This document shows, one piece after another, positions 39,095 through 47,873 of a stretch of DNA of 64,000 bases (position 1 is the stretch's first letter; every line of letters begins with the position of its first letter). Position numbers and translations under genes: made by a program. The notes under the pieces were generated by a model. The model was not told the DNA's origin, did not search any database, and saw nothing but the letters and a program-made list of their open reading frames with translations. Location of the stretch: NCBI RefSeq assembly GCF_019710585.1, contig NZ_JAIFZQ010000008.1:372001-436000 (forward strand). Direction: 5' to 3'. Source of the stretch: Arthrobacter sp. MAHUQ-56 (GTDB taxonomy: Bacteria; Actinomycetota; Actinomycetes; Actinomycetales; Micrococcaceae).

Positions 39095-40177
39095 CTAAGC
39101 GTGCGCCCGGACCTGCACTGAGGCGCGCTCCACCGGCGGGCAGTGGATGCGGGCCGGCCCCTCGGCGGCAGCATCGATGCCCAGGAGCATCCGTACTCCC
39201 GCGGCGCCGAGCTCATAGTGCGGCAATGCCACCGTGGACAGCGGCGGGCGGAGGTGAGCGGCGATGACCTCCTGGTTGTCGAAGCCCACCACCGCCATAT
39301 CGTCCGGGATGGATAGGCCCTGTTCGCGCAGGCCGTCGTACAGGCCCATCGCCATCCGGTCGTTGTAGCAGTACACCGCGGAGGCTCCGCGCTTCAGCAA
39401 CCCGGCGGTAGCCAGGTAGCCGCCCTCCTGGTCCGGATAAGCCTCCATCACCAGGTCCGGGTCGAACGGGATGCCCGCATTCTCCAGCGCCTTCCGGTAC
39501 CCCTGCAGCCGCCCGTCCTTGGCCGGGGCCGGAATGGTGGCGTTGATGAAGGCGATCCGCCGGTGGCCGTGGGCCAGCAGGATTTCCGTGGCGGAGCGGC
39601 CGCCCTGGACCTCGTCCGGGACCACCGCGCGTGCCCCCTGCTCGCTGGAGAAGCAGTTCACCAGCACAAAGTCCGCTTCCCGCAGCGGTGCGGGGACATC
39701 GGTCTGGCGGTGGAACCACGTGGAGTACAGGATCCCCCGCACCTTGTACTCCAGCATCATGCTGATGGCGTCCCGCTCCAGCTCGCTGTTCCCCTCGGTG
39801 TTGGCGATCAGGAGCGCGTAGCCGTGCTTCCACGCTTCATCCTGGGCGCCGTGGATGATCTGGCCGGCGAAAGGGGTGGTGGCGACGCCGTCGGCCACCA
39901 GCCCAATGAACTTCGAGGTTCCGCTGACCAGGGTCTTCGCCATCGCGTTGGGCCGGTAGCCCAGGGCGCGGATGGCGTCCTTGACCCGCTGGCGGGTTTC
40001 CTCCGCGATCCGGGCGTCCTTCTTCTTGTTGACCACCAGGGACACAGTGGCCGTTGACACTCCGGCGGCTTCCGCCACTTCGCGGAGGGTCACCGGATGG
40101 GCCCGCTCCGGCGCTTTCGGCGAGGGGCTGCCCGGCCCGGCCGCGGACTGATCCGCGGCATTCTCCTTTGAACTCAT
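39095..40177 (-). CDS. LacI family regulator of the fructan locus
   Basis: 360 aa from the ATG at 40177, which has AAGGAGG upstream; a frame 21 codons longer is not needed. After a disordered Ala/Pro-rich N-tail the helix-turn-helix runs about 29-75 (VTLREVAEAAGVSTATVSLV, KKKDARIAEETRQRVKDAIR). The ligand domain follows (FIGLVADGVATTPFAGQIIH, AVYCYNDRMAMGLYDGLREQ, VVGFDNQEVIAAHLRPPLST). It is the last gene on the minus strand after the ABC importer. The three 18-base operators at 44954..45128 are its likely targets, with a fructose-containing sugar as inducer. Confidence 0.92.
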   Translation of the reverse strand: MSSKENAADQSAAGPGSPSPKAPERAHPVTLREVAEAAGVSTATVSLVVNKKKDARIAEETRQRVKDAIRALGYRPNAMAKTLVSGTSKFIGLVADGVATTPFAGQIIHGAQDEAWKHGYALLIANTEGNSELERDAISMMLEYKVRGILYSTWFHRQTDVPAPLREADFVLVNCFSSEQGARAVVPDEVQGGRSATEILLAHGHRRIAFINATIPAPAKDGRLQGYRKALENAGIPFDPDLVMEAYPDQEGGYLATAGLLKRGASAVYCYNDRMAMGLYDGLREQGLSIPDDMAVVGFDNQEVIAAHLRPPLSTVALPHYELGAAGVRMLLGIDAAAEGPARIHCPPVERASVQVRAHA

Positions 40178-40214
40178 CTGCCCTCCTTCAGGAGTATATC
40201 CAGCGGCCGGCGTG

Positions 40215-41120
40215 TCATCCCTTGGTCGCCCCGCTTTCAAGGCCCTGGATCATGGCCTTGTTGAGCACCAGGAACACCAGCAGCAGCGGGGTGATCGTCA
40301 CGCAGACGGCGGCGAACGTGGCCGTCCAGTCCACCTTGCCCATGGCGCCGATGTAGTTCTGCAGGCCCAAGGGGATGGTCTTCAGCTCCTCCGAGAGGAC
40401 GAACGTGTTGGCGAAGATGAAGTCGTTCCAAATGAAGATGCTGTTGACCAGCACCACGGTGACCACGGTGTTCAGGGACAGCGGCAGCGTGATCAGCCCG
40501 AAGATCCGGTACGGTCCCGCGCCGTCCAGGGACGCGGCCTCGTACGTTTCCTTCGGGATGTATTCGTAGAACGAAGAGAACAGGTACACGGACATGGGCA
40601 GGGAGAACCCGGCCAGCGGGATGATCATCGACTGGTAGGTGTCCAGCAGGTCCACCTTCGAGTAGTCGATGAACAGTGGGACCAGGGCGATCTGGACCGG
40701 CACGATGATGCCGATCAGGAACAGCCCGCGGACCAGTCTGCTGAACCGGAACCCGAGTACCTGGATGGCGTAGGCGGCCATCATGCCCAGCAGGACGATC
40801 AGGACGTTGGCGCCCATGGTCACCACGAAGCTGTTGAGGATGTTCTGTCCGAGGTTGCCGGTCTCAAACGCCCTGGCGTAGTTCTCCCACGTGAGTGAGC
40901 CGGGCAGGGCGAACGGGTCCCCGGTGGCGAAGTCATGCTCGCTGCGCAGGCTGGTCAGGAACAGCCAGGCGAGCGGGTAGACCTGCACGATCACGATCAG
41001 CATGACCAGCACGCGGGACAAGGTGTGGAACAGGTCCGGCCGGCGCTTGCGGCGCCGGGGAGCCGGCCTGGAAGGTACGACGGCGGGCGGCCGGGTGGGC
41101 GGGGCTGCCTGGATGGTCAT
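40215..41120 (-). CDS. Carbohydrate ABC transporter permease, MalG type (fructan locus)
   Basis: 301 aa from the ATG at 41120, which overlaps the stop of the MalF-type gene. A longer frame to 41402 is only the shadow of that gene. A Pro/Arg-rich cytoplasmic tail (PAPRRRKRRPDLFHTLSR) precedes the first span (VLVMLIVIVQVYPLAWLFL). Six spans and the EAA loop (YEAASLDGAGPYRIFGLITL) are seen. With its partner it forms the channel of a CUT1 importer, inferred to take up fructo-oligosaccharides or another fructoside. No ATPase gene is nearby. Confidence 0.93.
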   Translation of the reverse strand: MTIQAAPPTRPPAVVPSRPAPRRRKRRPDLFHTLSRVLVMLIVIVQVYPLAWLFLTSLRSEHDFATGDPFALPGSLTWENYARAFETGNLGQNILNSFVVTMGANVLIVLLGMMAAYAIQVLGFRFSRLVRGLFLIGIIVPVQIALVPLFIDYSKVDLLDTYQSMIIPLAGFSLPMSVYLFSSFYEYIPKETYEAASLDGAGPYRIFGLITLPLSLNTVVTVVLVNSIFIWNDFIFANTFVLSEELKTIPLGLQNYIGAMGKVDWTATFAAVCVTITPLLLVFLVLNKAMIQGLESGATKG

Positions 41121-42013
41121 GCGTCTGCCTTCCGCTTGAGCAGGAACAGGATGAGGCCGACGGCCACGAGGCACTCGACCACGATGAACACCGAAATGGT
41201 GCTCGCGTAGCCGAAGTCCGTGCTGGTGAATGCCGTCTTGTACATGTAGGTGGTGAGCAGCTCGGAGGACTGTCCCGGGCCGCCGTTGGTCATCAGGTAG
41301 GGGATGTCGAAGCCGCGCAGGCCGTAGGTGGTGGCCATGATGGTGGTGGTGATCCAGACCGGGCGGATATAGGGGAAGCGGATCTTGGTGAACAGGGTCC
41401 ACCGGGAGGCGCCGTCCAGCACCGCCGCCTCCTCCAGTTCCTTGGGCACCGCGAGCAGCGCCGCATAGATGATGAGCATGTAGAGCCCCGTGAAGCGCCA
41501 GCCTTCAGGCGCCGAGACGGCCGCCAGCACCGTGTTCACGTCCGAGAGCCACGGGCGCTCCAGGCCGCCCAGGCCAACCCAGGCGAACAGCTGGTTGAGC
41601 AGGCCCACCGGCTCCAGCGAGTAGATCCGCACGAACAGGAAGGCGATGGCCACCGTGGAGATCACGGCCGGCAGCAGGTAGAGGGTCTTGACCAGTTCCC
41701 GGCCCCGGCGGAGCGAGGTGAGGAGGCTGGCCACCACCAGGGCGCCGCCGAGCTGCAGGACCAGGCAGATGGCCAGGTACACCAGGGCGTTCGCGAAGGC
41801 CCGCCAGAAGATGTCGTCACCGGTGAACATCCTCAGGTAGTTGGCCAGGCCCACGAACTCCATGTCGCTGATGCCGTTCCACGAAAAGAAGCTCAGGAAC
41901 AGGGACTGGAGGATGGGGAACAGGACCGCTGCGCCGTAGAGCAGCAGCGGCGGGAGCAGGAAGACCAGGACCGAGGTCCTCGATCTGTTGGGAAGCATCC
42001 GGGTGGGTTGCAT
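41117..42013 (-). CDS. Carbohydrate ABC transporter permease, MalF type (fructan locus)
   Basis: 298 aa. The first span is at about 14-36 (VLVFLLPPLLLYGAAVLFPI), with six in total, and the EAA loop at about 198-217 (ELEEAAVLDGASRWTLFTKI). PYLMTNGGPGQSSELLTTYM is a typical late loop of sugar permeases. It is the partner of the MalG-type subunit encoded downstream (4-bp overlap) and lies 72 bp after the binding-protein gene. That gap repeats GGTTGCTGGTTA-like bases but contains no clear terminator. Confidence 0.93.
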   Translation of the reverse strand: MQPTRMLPNRSRTSVLVFLLPPLLLYGAAVLFPILQSLFLSFFSWNGISDMEFVGLANYLRMFTGDDIFWRAFANALVYLAICLVLQLGGALVVASLLTSLRRGRELVKTLYLLPAVISTVAIAFLFVRIYSLEPVGLLNQLFAWVGLGGLERPWLSDVNTVLAAVSAPEGWRFTGLYMLIIYAALLAVPKELEEAAVLDGASRWTLFTKIRFPYIRPVWITTTIMATTYGLRGFDIPYLMTNGGPGQSSELLTTYMYKTAFTSTDFGYASTISVFIVVECLVAVGLILFLLKRKADA

Positions 42014-42085
42014 GGCGGGGCCTTTCGGGCGGGGGAGCGCTGGGATCCCCCGCCGCGGTGGTTGCTGGTTAGCGGTGGTTGCTGG

Positions 42086-43420
42086 TTACTTGAAGAACTT
42101 CGGGGCGTTCTGGGCGATGGTGTTGTCCATCGTTTCGGTGAACTGCTGGGGCGTGATCTCGCCCTGCACCAGGAGGACGAGCTCCTGCTGCAGCCGGGTG
42201 TTGGTGGTCGGATCCAGCTGGGTGTCCCACGGCATGGCCTGCTTGGAGCCGAGGTCCTTGGCCTGGTCCAGGGCCTTCCGGTACAGCGGGGTGGCATTGG
42301 CCGGGACGGTAGTCTCGACGTCGGTGGTGGGGGAAAGGGCGCCGGTAGCCGCGTATTCAGCGGGGTACTTCTCCAGGGCGAACTTCAGGAAGTCGCTCAC
42401 CAGCGGGTCGTAGGTCTTGGCGTTCACGGCCATGCCGATGCCCGACGGCGAGACAAACTCGTTCGCCGCCGTCACCGATCCGGCGGTGGTGGGCAGGGTG
42501 AAGAAGTCGACGTCGTTGCGGACGGCGGGGTTCAGCTTGTCGGTGGCCAGGCTGGACAGCTCCCACGTGCCGATGTTGTACATGGCCGCCTGTCCGGACG
42601 TGAACTGGTTCTGCGCGTCGGAGTAGCCCTGGGCGGAGAAGCCGTCCTGGAAGCACTTGGCCTTGCCCAGTTCCGCCATCCAGTTGACGGTTTTCTGGCC
42701 CGCGGCGTCCGCGAACTTGGCTTCGCCCTTCTTCAGTTTCTGCACAAACTCCGGGCCGGCCGCCCGGAAGGGCTGGTAGGCGACGTACCTCTCCAGCGGC
42801 CACTGGTCCTGGCCGTCGATGGCGATGGGGGTGATGCCGGCGCCACGGAGTGCGGTGCACATGGCCGGGATGTCGTCGAGCGACTTCGGGACTGACACGC
42901 CGGCCTTGGCGAACAGGGCCTTGTTGTACCAGATGTATTCCAGCTCGTACTGGAACGGCACCATGTACAGCGAACCGTCGTCGAAGCGCTGGTAGTCCAG
43001 GGCGCCGGGGCGGTATTTGTCGTAGATTCCCAGCGTCTTCAGGAGCTTTTCGGCGTCGAGCATCTTGCCCTGCTTGGCCAGCTGCTGCGCGAACGGCGTT
43101 GCGTCCGTGTCGAACAGTTCCGGCAGCTTGTTGGCGGCGGCAAGGGTCTCGAGCTTCTGGATGTAGGAGGGCCGGTCCGGGGTGGTGATCAGGTTCAGCG
43201 CGAAGCCCGGGTGGTCCTTGGCGTAGTCGTCGGCCAACTTCTTCATGATGTTGATGACGGCGCCGTCGGCGGGCCGCGACAGCAGCCAGGAGATCTCCCG
43301 GGGCTTGATCTCGCCGGTGGGGGCCACGTTGGAGGAGCTGGTGGAGCCTCCGCCCCCGCAGCCGGTGAGGGCAAGGGCGGCAACAGCTGCGACGGCGGCA
43401 GCGCGGAACAGGTTTTTCAT
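42086..43420 (-). CDS. Sugar-binding lipoprotein of the fructan ABC importer
   Basis: 444 aa. The signal peptide (KNLFRAAAVAAVAALALTGC) ends in lipobox ALTGC, so Cys20 is lipidated and the protein is anchored outside the membrane. A Gly/Ser linker (GGGGSTSSSN) follows. The family 1 binding core includes KLADDYAKDHPGFALNLITT, LPELFDTDATPFAQQLAKQG and GQAAMYNIGTWELSSL, the usual structure of oligosaccharide-binding proteins. GGGAG lies before the ATG. It is the second gene of the minus-strand operon led by the GH32 enzyme. Confidence 0.93.
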   Translation of the reverse strand: MKNLFRAAAVAAVAALALTGCGGGGSTSSSNVAPTGEIKPREISWLLSRPADGAVINIMKKLADDYAKDHPGFALNLITTPDRPSYIQKLETLAAANKLPELFDTDATPFAQQLAKQGKMLDAEKLLKTLGIYDKYRPGALDYQRFDDGSLYMVPFQYELEYIWYNKALFAKAGVSVPKSLDDIPAMCTALRGAGITPIAIDGQDQWPLERYVAYQPFRAAGPEFVQKLKKGEAKFADAAGQKTVNWMAELGKAKCFQDGFSAQGYSDAQNQFTSGQAAMYNIGTWELSSLATDKLNPAVRNDVDFFTLPTTAGSVTAANEFVSPSGIGMAVNAKTYDPLVSDFLKFALEKYPAEYAATGALSPTTDVETTVPANATPLYRKALDQAKDLGSKQAMPWDTQLDPTTNTRLQQELVLLVQGEITPQQFTETMDNTIAQNAPKFFK

Positions 43421-43484
43421 AGCGGCAATCTCCCTTGATTGGAGCGGATCGTTGGATGGGTCGGGTGGAACGGAAAGGAGTTAT

Positions 43485-44936
43485 TCAGTTGTCGGTGCGC
43501 TTGCGTACTTCGAAATCGGTGACAGTGACTGAGCCTTCGCCGGCGAAGACGCCTATTCCGCCGGTGGGAAGGTCATAGATCCGGGTGCTGAGGGCCACCT
43601 GGCGGTCCACGACGGCGACGCACAGGTCCCCGTCGACCACCACTTCCAGCGTGTGGGGGCCCGGAGGCAGGTGGCAGGGGCGTTCGAGCTCGACGGCGAA
43701 CGGGACGTCTCCGGAGACATGCCACTGGGCGTCACCGGTGACGGCGCGGGGCCAGCGGTCGAAGACCATGCGGCCACGCTTCGGTTCGAGCCGGACGATG
43801 TAGGAGTGGTCACCGTCCGGGGTGGCGCGCAGCAGCATCCCGCATTCGGTGGTGCCGGGCTCGATGTCCAGCACAGCCCGGGCGTAGAACTGCGTGGGCA
43901 TGTCGTCGTCCGGGACGACGGCCGTGTACCCGTCCGGGACGTCCAGCCGGAGGGGCAGGCTTTCGGAGAGGGGCTGGCCGTCCAGCAGCAGGGGCACCCC
44001 GTCCCAGAAGCTGTCCACCAGCTCGTCCGCAAAGCCAAACGCCAACGTACCGTCGGCGTTCTGCAGCGCCTCCAAAACAGCCATGGTGCCCGCCCACTGC
44101 CAGGCGCCGTCGTCGGAATTCCCTTCCTTGCTGGCAATCCAGCCGAAGAAGAACCGGCGGCCGTCCCGCTCCGCGGTCTTTGAGGCGTAGAAGGCGCGCC
44201 CGTCGATGCTGTCCAGGGCGGGGACCGTCCAGGGGCCCGTGGGACTCTTGGCCATGCGGTACCGGGTGGTGAAGGTTTCGGAGAATTCGGAATAGACCAT
44301 GTACCACCAGCCACCCCACTGGAAGACATCCGGGCATTCATGGGTGATGTAGCGGCGGGGATCCCAGAAGGGCTCCGTGTGCGTCCATGCCATGAGATCG
44401 GTGGAGACGCATTGCGCGATCACGCCGCGGCGCCTTTCCGGACCTTCCGAGTGCCGGGCGGCCAGGAGCATGCGCCACAGGCCGGCCTCCTCGTCGCGGA
44501 AGACGAAGGGGTCCCGCCAGTCCGCTGACTCGTATCCGTCCGGGGCGCCGAAGGTGAGTTCCGGGTGTTTGGTCCAGGTGCGCGTGCCGTCGGTGCTGGT
44601 GGCGTGCATGACCAACTGCAGCGGCAGGCCATCCGCACCCAGTCTGGCGGGGTTTTGGCCGGTGTAGAAGAGATGGTGGACGCCGGAGTGGTCGGCAACG
44701 ATGCTGCCGGTGTAGCAGTTGAAGTCCGGATCCTCCGTTGTCCCGTGGGGAAGGGCCACGCCATGGTCCTGGAACTGGATGAGGTCCTTGGTGGTGACCA
44801 GGTTCCACGCGGTGCCCGGTTTGGGCTCGCCGCGGACCTCGTGGAGGTAAAAGAGCTGGAACTCCCCGTCTTTCTGGAAGGGGATAAGGTCGCCAACCCA
44901 GGCATCGGCGGGCTGGAAGAAGACTGGATAGCTCAT
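43485..44936 (-). CDS. Glycoside hydrolase family 32, intracellular
   Basis: 483 aa from the ATG at 44936 (AGAAGGA upstream). The frame is open to 45017, but those codons cover two operators. There is no signal peptide, so it acts in the cytoplasm on imported sugar. The N-terminal five-bladed propeller has FFQPADAWVGDLIPF, where Asp in GDLIP takes the place of the nucleophile in the usual NDPNG. WRDPFVF is the RDP motif and HECPDVF holds the acid/base Glu. The C-terminal beta-sandwich ends TVTDFEVRK. It probably hydrolyses fructosyl links of short fructans or sucrose-like sugars. It is the first gene of the operon with the ABC importer. Confidence 0.9.
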   Translation of the reverse strand: MSYPVFFQPADAWVGDLIPFQKDGEFQLFYLHEVRGEPKPGTAWNLVTTKDLIQFQDHGVALPHGTTEDPDFNCYTGSIVADHSGVHHLFYTGQNPARLGADGLPLQLVMHATSTDGTRTWTKHPELTFGAPDGYESADWRDPFVFRDEEAGLWRMLLAARHSEGPERRRGVIAQCVSTDLMAWTHTEPFWDPRRYITHECPDVFQWGGWWYMVYSEFSETFTTRYRMAKSPTGPWTVPALDSIDGRAFYASKTAERDGRRFFFGWIASKEGNSDDGAWQWAGTMAVLEALQNADGTLAFGFADELVDSFWDGVPLLLDGQPLSESLPLRLDVPDGYTAVVPDDDMPTQFYARAVLDIEPGTTECGMLLRATPDGDHSYIVRLEPKRGRMVFDRWPRAVTGDAQWHVSGDVPFAVELERPCHLPPGPHTLEVVVDGDLCVAVVDRQVALSTRIYDLPTGGIGVFAGEGSVTVTDFEVRKRTDN

Positions 44937-44953
44937 CGGCGGTGATGTCCTTC

Positions 44954-45016
44954 TGCTAAAGCGTTTGATCACCATGAAGTTAGCGCGGAAAAGCGCGCTG
45001 ATCAAGCGTTTTAGCA
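44954..45016. promoter_or_regulatory. Two 18-base LacI-type operators near the intracellular GH32 gene
   Basis: TGCTAAAGCGTTTGATCA at 44954..44971 and TGATCAAGCGTTTTAGCA at 44999..45016, in opposite orientations, centres 45 bp apart. Written on one strand, both read TGATCAARCGYTTTAGCA. The conserved flanks outside the central CG make a chance match unlikely. Confidence 0.82.
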
Positions 45017-45110
45017 AAATAGTTTCAGGGGCCGCCCGCGTCGGGCATCCTACGTGTACTGCTTCTACCCAAACCCTTGACCGCTCCGCCGCCGGCGCGT
45101 TAGCCTCTCC

Positions 45111-45128
45111 TGCTAAAGCGCTTAATCA
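45111..45128. promoter_or_regulatory. Third 18-base operator, secreted GH32 side
   Basis: TGCTAAAGCGCTTAATCA; its complement is TGATTAAGCGCTTTAGCA, one base outside the consensus of the other two. It lies about 90 bp before the secreted GH32 gene, so both directions should respond to the same LacI protein. Confidence 0.8.
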
Positions 45129-45215
45129 TGTGCGCGATCCCTTGTCGGCCAAGGGGTCCCGAGCCGCCATCGAGCGCCACGGCACTGCCGCCGTCCCCGT
45201 GAGAGGAAGTCAACG

Positions 45216-46784
45216 ATGACCCATGCCATGTCACGCCGCCACGTCCTGCAGGGCACAGGAGCAGGAGCCCTTGCACTGTTCCTGGCCGATGCCTTGCCTG
45301 CTGCTCCCGCCCGCGCCCAGGGGTCCCTGCGCGCGCACTTCCATATGACGCCGCCGTCGGGTTGGCTGTGCGACCCCCAGCGCCCGGTGTTCACCGGCGG
45401 GGCGTACCACCTGTACTACCTCCATTCGGCGCAAAACAACGGACCCGGCGGCTGGGACCATGCCACCACTGTGGACGGCGTCGGGTATGCCCACCAGGGC
45501 GCCGCGTTGCCGCTGCAGCCGGACTTCCCCGTCTGGTCCGGGTCGGCAGTGGTGGACGCCGCGAACACCGCCGGCTTCGGCGCCGGTGCCATCGTCGTGC
45601 TTGCCACCCAGCCCACGGACGGCATCCGCAAGTACCAGGAGCAGTATCTTTACTGGTCAACCGACGGCGGATACACCTTCACCGCCCTGCCGGATCCGGT
45701 AATTCCCAACACTGACGGGCGGGCTGCCACCACGCAGGCGGAGATCGACAACGCGGAGTGGTTCCGCGACCCGAAGATCCATTGGGATGCGGCCCGCAAC
45801 GAGTGGGTGTGCGTCATCGGATGTGCCCGGTATGCCGCCTTCTATACGTCTGCCAACCTGAGGGACTGGCAGTTGCAGCGCAATTTCGATTATCCGAACC
45901 ACGCGCTGGGCGGGATCGAGTGCCCCGACCTCTTTGAGATGACAGCCGGCGACGGGACACGGCACTGGGTGCTTGGCGCCAGCATGGATGCCTACAGCAT
46001 TGGCCTGCCCATGACCTACGCCTACTGGACGGGGAGGTGGGACGGCGGGCAGTTCCTGGCCGACGAGGTGGACAATCCGCAGTGGCTGGACTGGGGCTGG
46101 GACTGGTACGCGGCGGTGACGTGGCCCGCGCTGGAGGCGCCGGACACGAAGCGCTATGCGGTGGCGTGGATGAACAACTGGAAATACGCTGCCCGGGACG
46201 TGCCCACCGACGCCACCGACGGGTACAACGGGCAGAACTCCATCGTTCGGGAGCTGCGGCTGGAACGCCAGCCCGGCGGCTGGTACAGCCTGCTGAGCAG
46301 CCCGGTTGCCGCGCTCGCCGGCTATGCCACCTCCACCACGGTGCTCCCTGACCGGACGGTGGATGGAAGCGCCGTCCTGCCGTGGAACGGGCGCGCCTAC
46401 GAGCTGGAGCTGGACATCTCCTGGGACTCCGCGGCGAACGTTGGGGTCTCCGTGGGCCGTTCCACAGACGGCACACGCCACACAAACATCGGCAAGTACG
46501 GGGCCGAACTGTATGTCGACCGGGCACCCTCGGACCTGGCCGGGTACTCGCTGGTGCCGTATACCCGGGCTGCGGCCCCCATCGACGCGGCTGCCCGGTC
46601 GGTCCACCTGCGCATCTTCGTGGACATGCAAAGTGTGGAAGTGTTCGTCAACGCCGGGCATACGGTGCTTTCACAGCAGGTGCATTTTGCCGACGGCGAT
46701 TCGGGGATCTCCTTCTACACCGACGGCGGGCCGGCAACGTTTTCCGGGATCACTATCAGGGAATTCGCGGCGACTGTCGCCTGA
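45216..46784 (+). CDS. Secreted glycoside hydrolase family 32, levanase-like
   Basis: 522 aa. The N-terminus carries a Tat signal (MSRRHVLQGTGAGALALFLA, then AAPARAQG), so the enzyme is exported folded. The propeller has HMTPPSGWLCDPQRPVF, where CDPQR replaces the usual NDPNG but keeps the nucleophile Asp. WFRDPKI is the RDP motif and GIECPDLFEM holds the acid/base Glu. The beta-sandwich domain (about 365-520) ends with SVEVFVNAGHTVLSQQV. This variant is typical of actinobacterial levanases and 2,6-beta-fructan hydrolases. It should shorten extracellular fructan for the divergent ABC importer and intracellular GH32 enzyme. Confidence 0.92.
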   Translation: MTHAMSRRHVLQGTGAGALALFLADALPAAPARAQGSLRAHFHMTPPSGWLCDPQRPVFTGGAYHLYYLHSAQNNGPGGWDHATTVDGVGYAHQGAALPLQPDFPVWSGSAVVDAANTAGFGAGAIVVLATQPTDGIRKYQEQYLYWSTDGGYTFTALPDPVIPNTDGRAATTQAEIDNAEWFRDPKIHWDAARNEWVCVIGCARYAAFYTSANLRDWQLQRNFDYPNHALGGIECPDLFEMTAGDGTRHWVLGASMDAYSIGLPMTYAYWTGRWDGGQFLADEVDNPQWLDWGWDWYAAVTWPALEAPDTKRYAVAWMNNWKYAARDVPTDATDGYNGQNSIVRELRLERQPGGWYSLLSSPVAALAGYATSTTVLPDRTVDGSAVLPWNGRAYELELDISWDSAANVGVSVGRSTDGTRHTNIGKYGAELYVDRAPSDLAGYSLVPYTRAAAPIDAAARSVHLRIFVDMQSVEVFVNAGHTVLSQQVHFADGDSGISFYTDGGPATFSGITIREFAATVA

Positions 46785-46789
46785 CCCCG

Positions 46790-47529
46790 CTAGCCCAGCC
46801 CGTCCAGCGTCACGCCTGTGTGCTCCGCGAGCTGCGCCAGCAGCGCATCCTGGAACCTGGGGTCGGTGGCTGCCGGGTGCGGCTTTTGCCGGTGCTGGTG
46901 GTACCAGTAGCCGCCGCTGGCCAGCGCGGCCGGGTCGTCGCTGGTGGCCAGCCATTCCTGCGTGCGGTGGCCCAGTTCCAGGCTGTCCGGTGCCGATCGG
47001 CCGCCCATCCTCGTGGGCACCCAGCCGGGGTCGACGGCGTTGCTGGCGACGTGCGGCACCAGCCGGGCCACCGCTGTCGACAGTGCAGTGACGTGCAGCT
47101 TCGTGGTGGAGTAGGAGGCCGTCGTCGTCCGTCCTGACCAGTCCAGACCGTCCAGGCCGGTGTCCCCGCCGCGGTGCATGCCGCTGCTCAGGTAGATGAG
47201 CCGGCGCGGCCCGGGGATGAGGGCGGTCAGCAGGTACGGGGCGACGACGTTGACCGGCAGCAGGGCCGGGCCGGCCAGGATTCCCGCGTTGTGGATGACC
47301 GCGTCGATACCGCCGATCCCGTTGGCCTCGTTTGCGATCTGACGGACCTCCTCCGGCACCGCGAGGTCCCCGATGAGGCACTGCGCACCCTGGTCCAGAG
47401 GTGCTGCACGGCGGGGATCCGCCGGGAAGACCGCGCGTGCACGATCACCTCGTGGCCCTCCCGAAGGAGCGACGCCGCGGCCGCCCGGCCCAGGCCGTCG
47501 GTGGATCCGGTGATGAAGACCCGTGCCAT
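46790..47529 (-). pseudogene. Short-chain dehydrogenase/reductase, single frameshift
   Basis: Starts at the ATG at 47529 with the NAD motif FITGSTDGLGRAAAASLL and EVIVHARS, then loses frame near 47420. The rest (AAPLDQGAQCLIGDLAVPEE, IDAVIHNAGIL, LIYLSSGMHR, YSTTKLHVTAL with the catalytic Tyr/Lys) continues in another frame to 46790. The total span of 740 bp is one short of a multiple of 3, consistent with loss of one base, for example a G in a CGGGCGG run. It is otherwise complete at about 246 residues. It could be a recent pseudogene or a sequencing error. Confidence 0.85.
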
Positions 47530-47579
47530 GCCCAGCCCTCCTGTTCGTGGATGTGACCCCACGCTACTCCAGGACCGGC

Positions 47580-47780
47580 TCAAGGCCGTTTCCGGCGAAG
47601 GAACAGCGTCAGCAGTACCCCGAAGGCCAGGAACAACAGGCCCACTACCAGCTTCCCGGTATCGATGCCGGCGCTTCCCGGCCCGCTGTCAGCTGCGTTG
47701 GCGGCGACACCACCCAAAACCAAGAGGCCGCCTGCGAAAGAGGTACCAAGCAGGCACGTACGGATGTTGCGATGCATCAT
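47580..47780 (-). CDS. Small secreted or membrane-anchored protein
   Basis: 66 aa from the ATG at 47780, with CAGGAGAA seven bases upstream. An N-terminal signal-like segment (NIRTCLLGTSFAGGLLVLGG, cleavage after ANAA) is followed by a Gly/Ser-rich stretch, a membrane span (KLVVGLLFLAFGVLLTLFL) and a basic end RRKRP, the hallmarks of a wall-proximal anchored peptide but without an LPxTG sortase signal. It follows the Ala/Pro-rich secreted protein (94 bp apart, same strand), so the two may work together at the surface. Function unknown. Confidence 0.65.
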   Translation of the reverse strand: MMHRNIRTCLLGTSFAGGLLVLGGVAANAADSGPGSAGIDTGKLVVGLLFLAFGVLLTLFLRRKRP

Positions 47781-47873
47781 GGGAGAGTTCTCCTGAAAAG
47801 TTGGTTTGGGCGCCTGTGCAGCCCGGGAATCGGCTCGTATCCCGCGCTCAAGGGACGCGGGGAAGGGCCTCAA

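Noticed and set aside
44937..45017. Longer start for the intracellular GH32 gene
   Set aside because: The extra codons lie on two LacI operators and encode an unconserved basic segment; the ATG at 44936 has a good upstream site.
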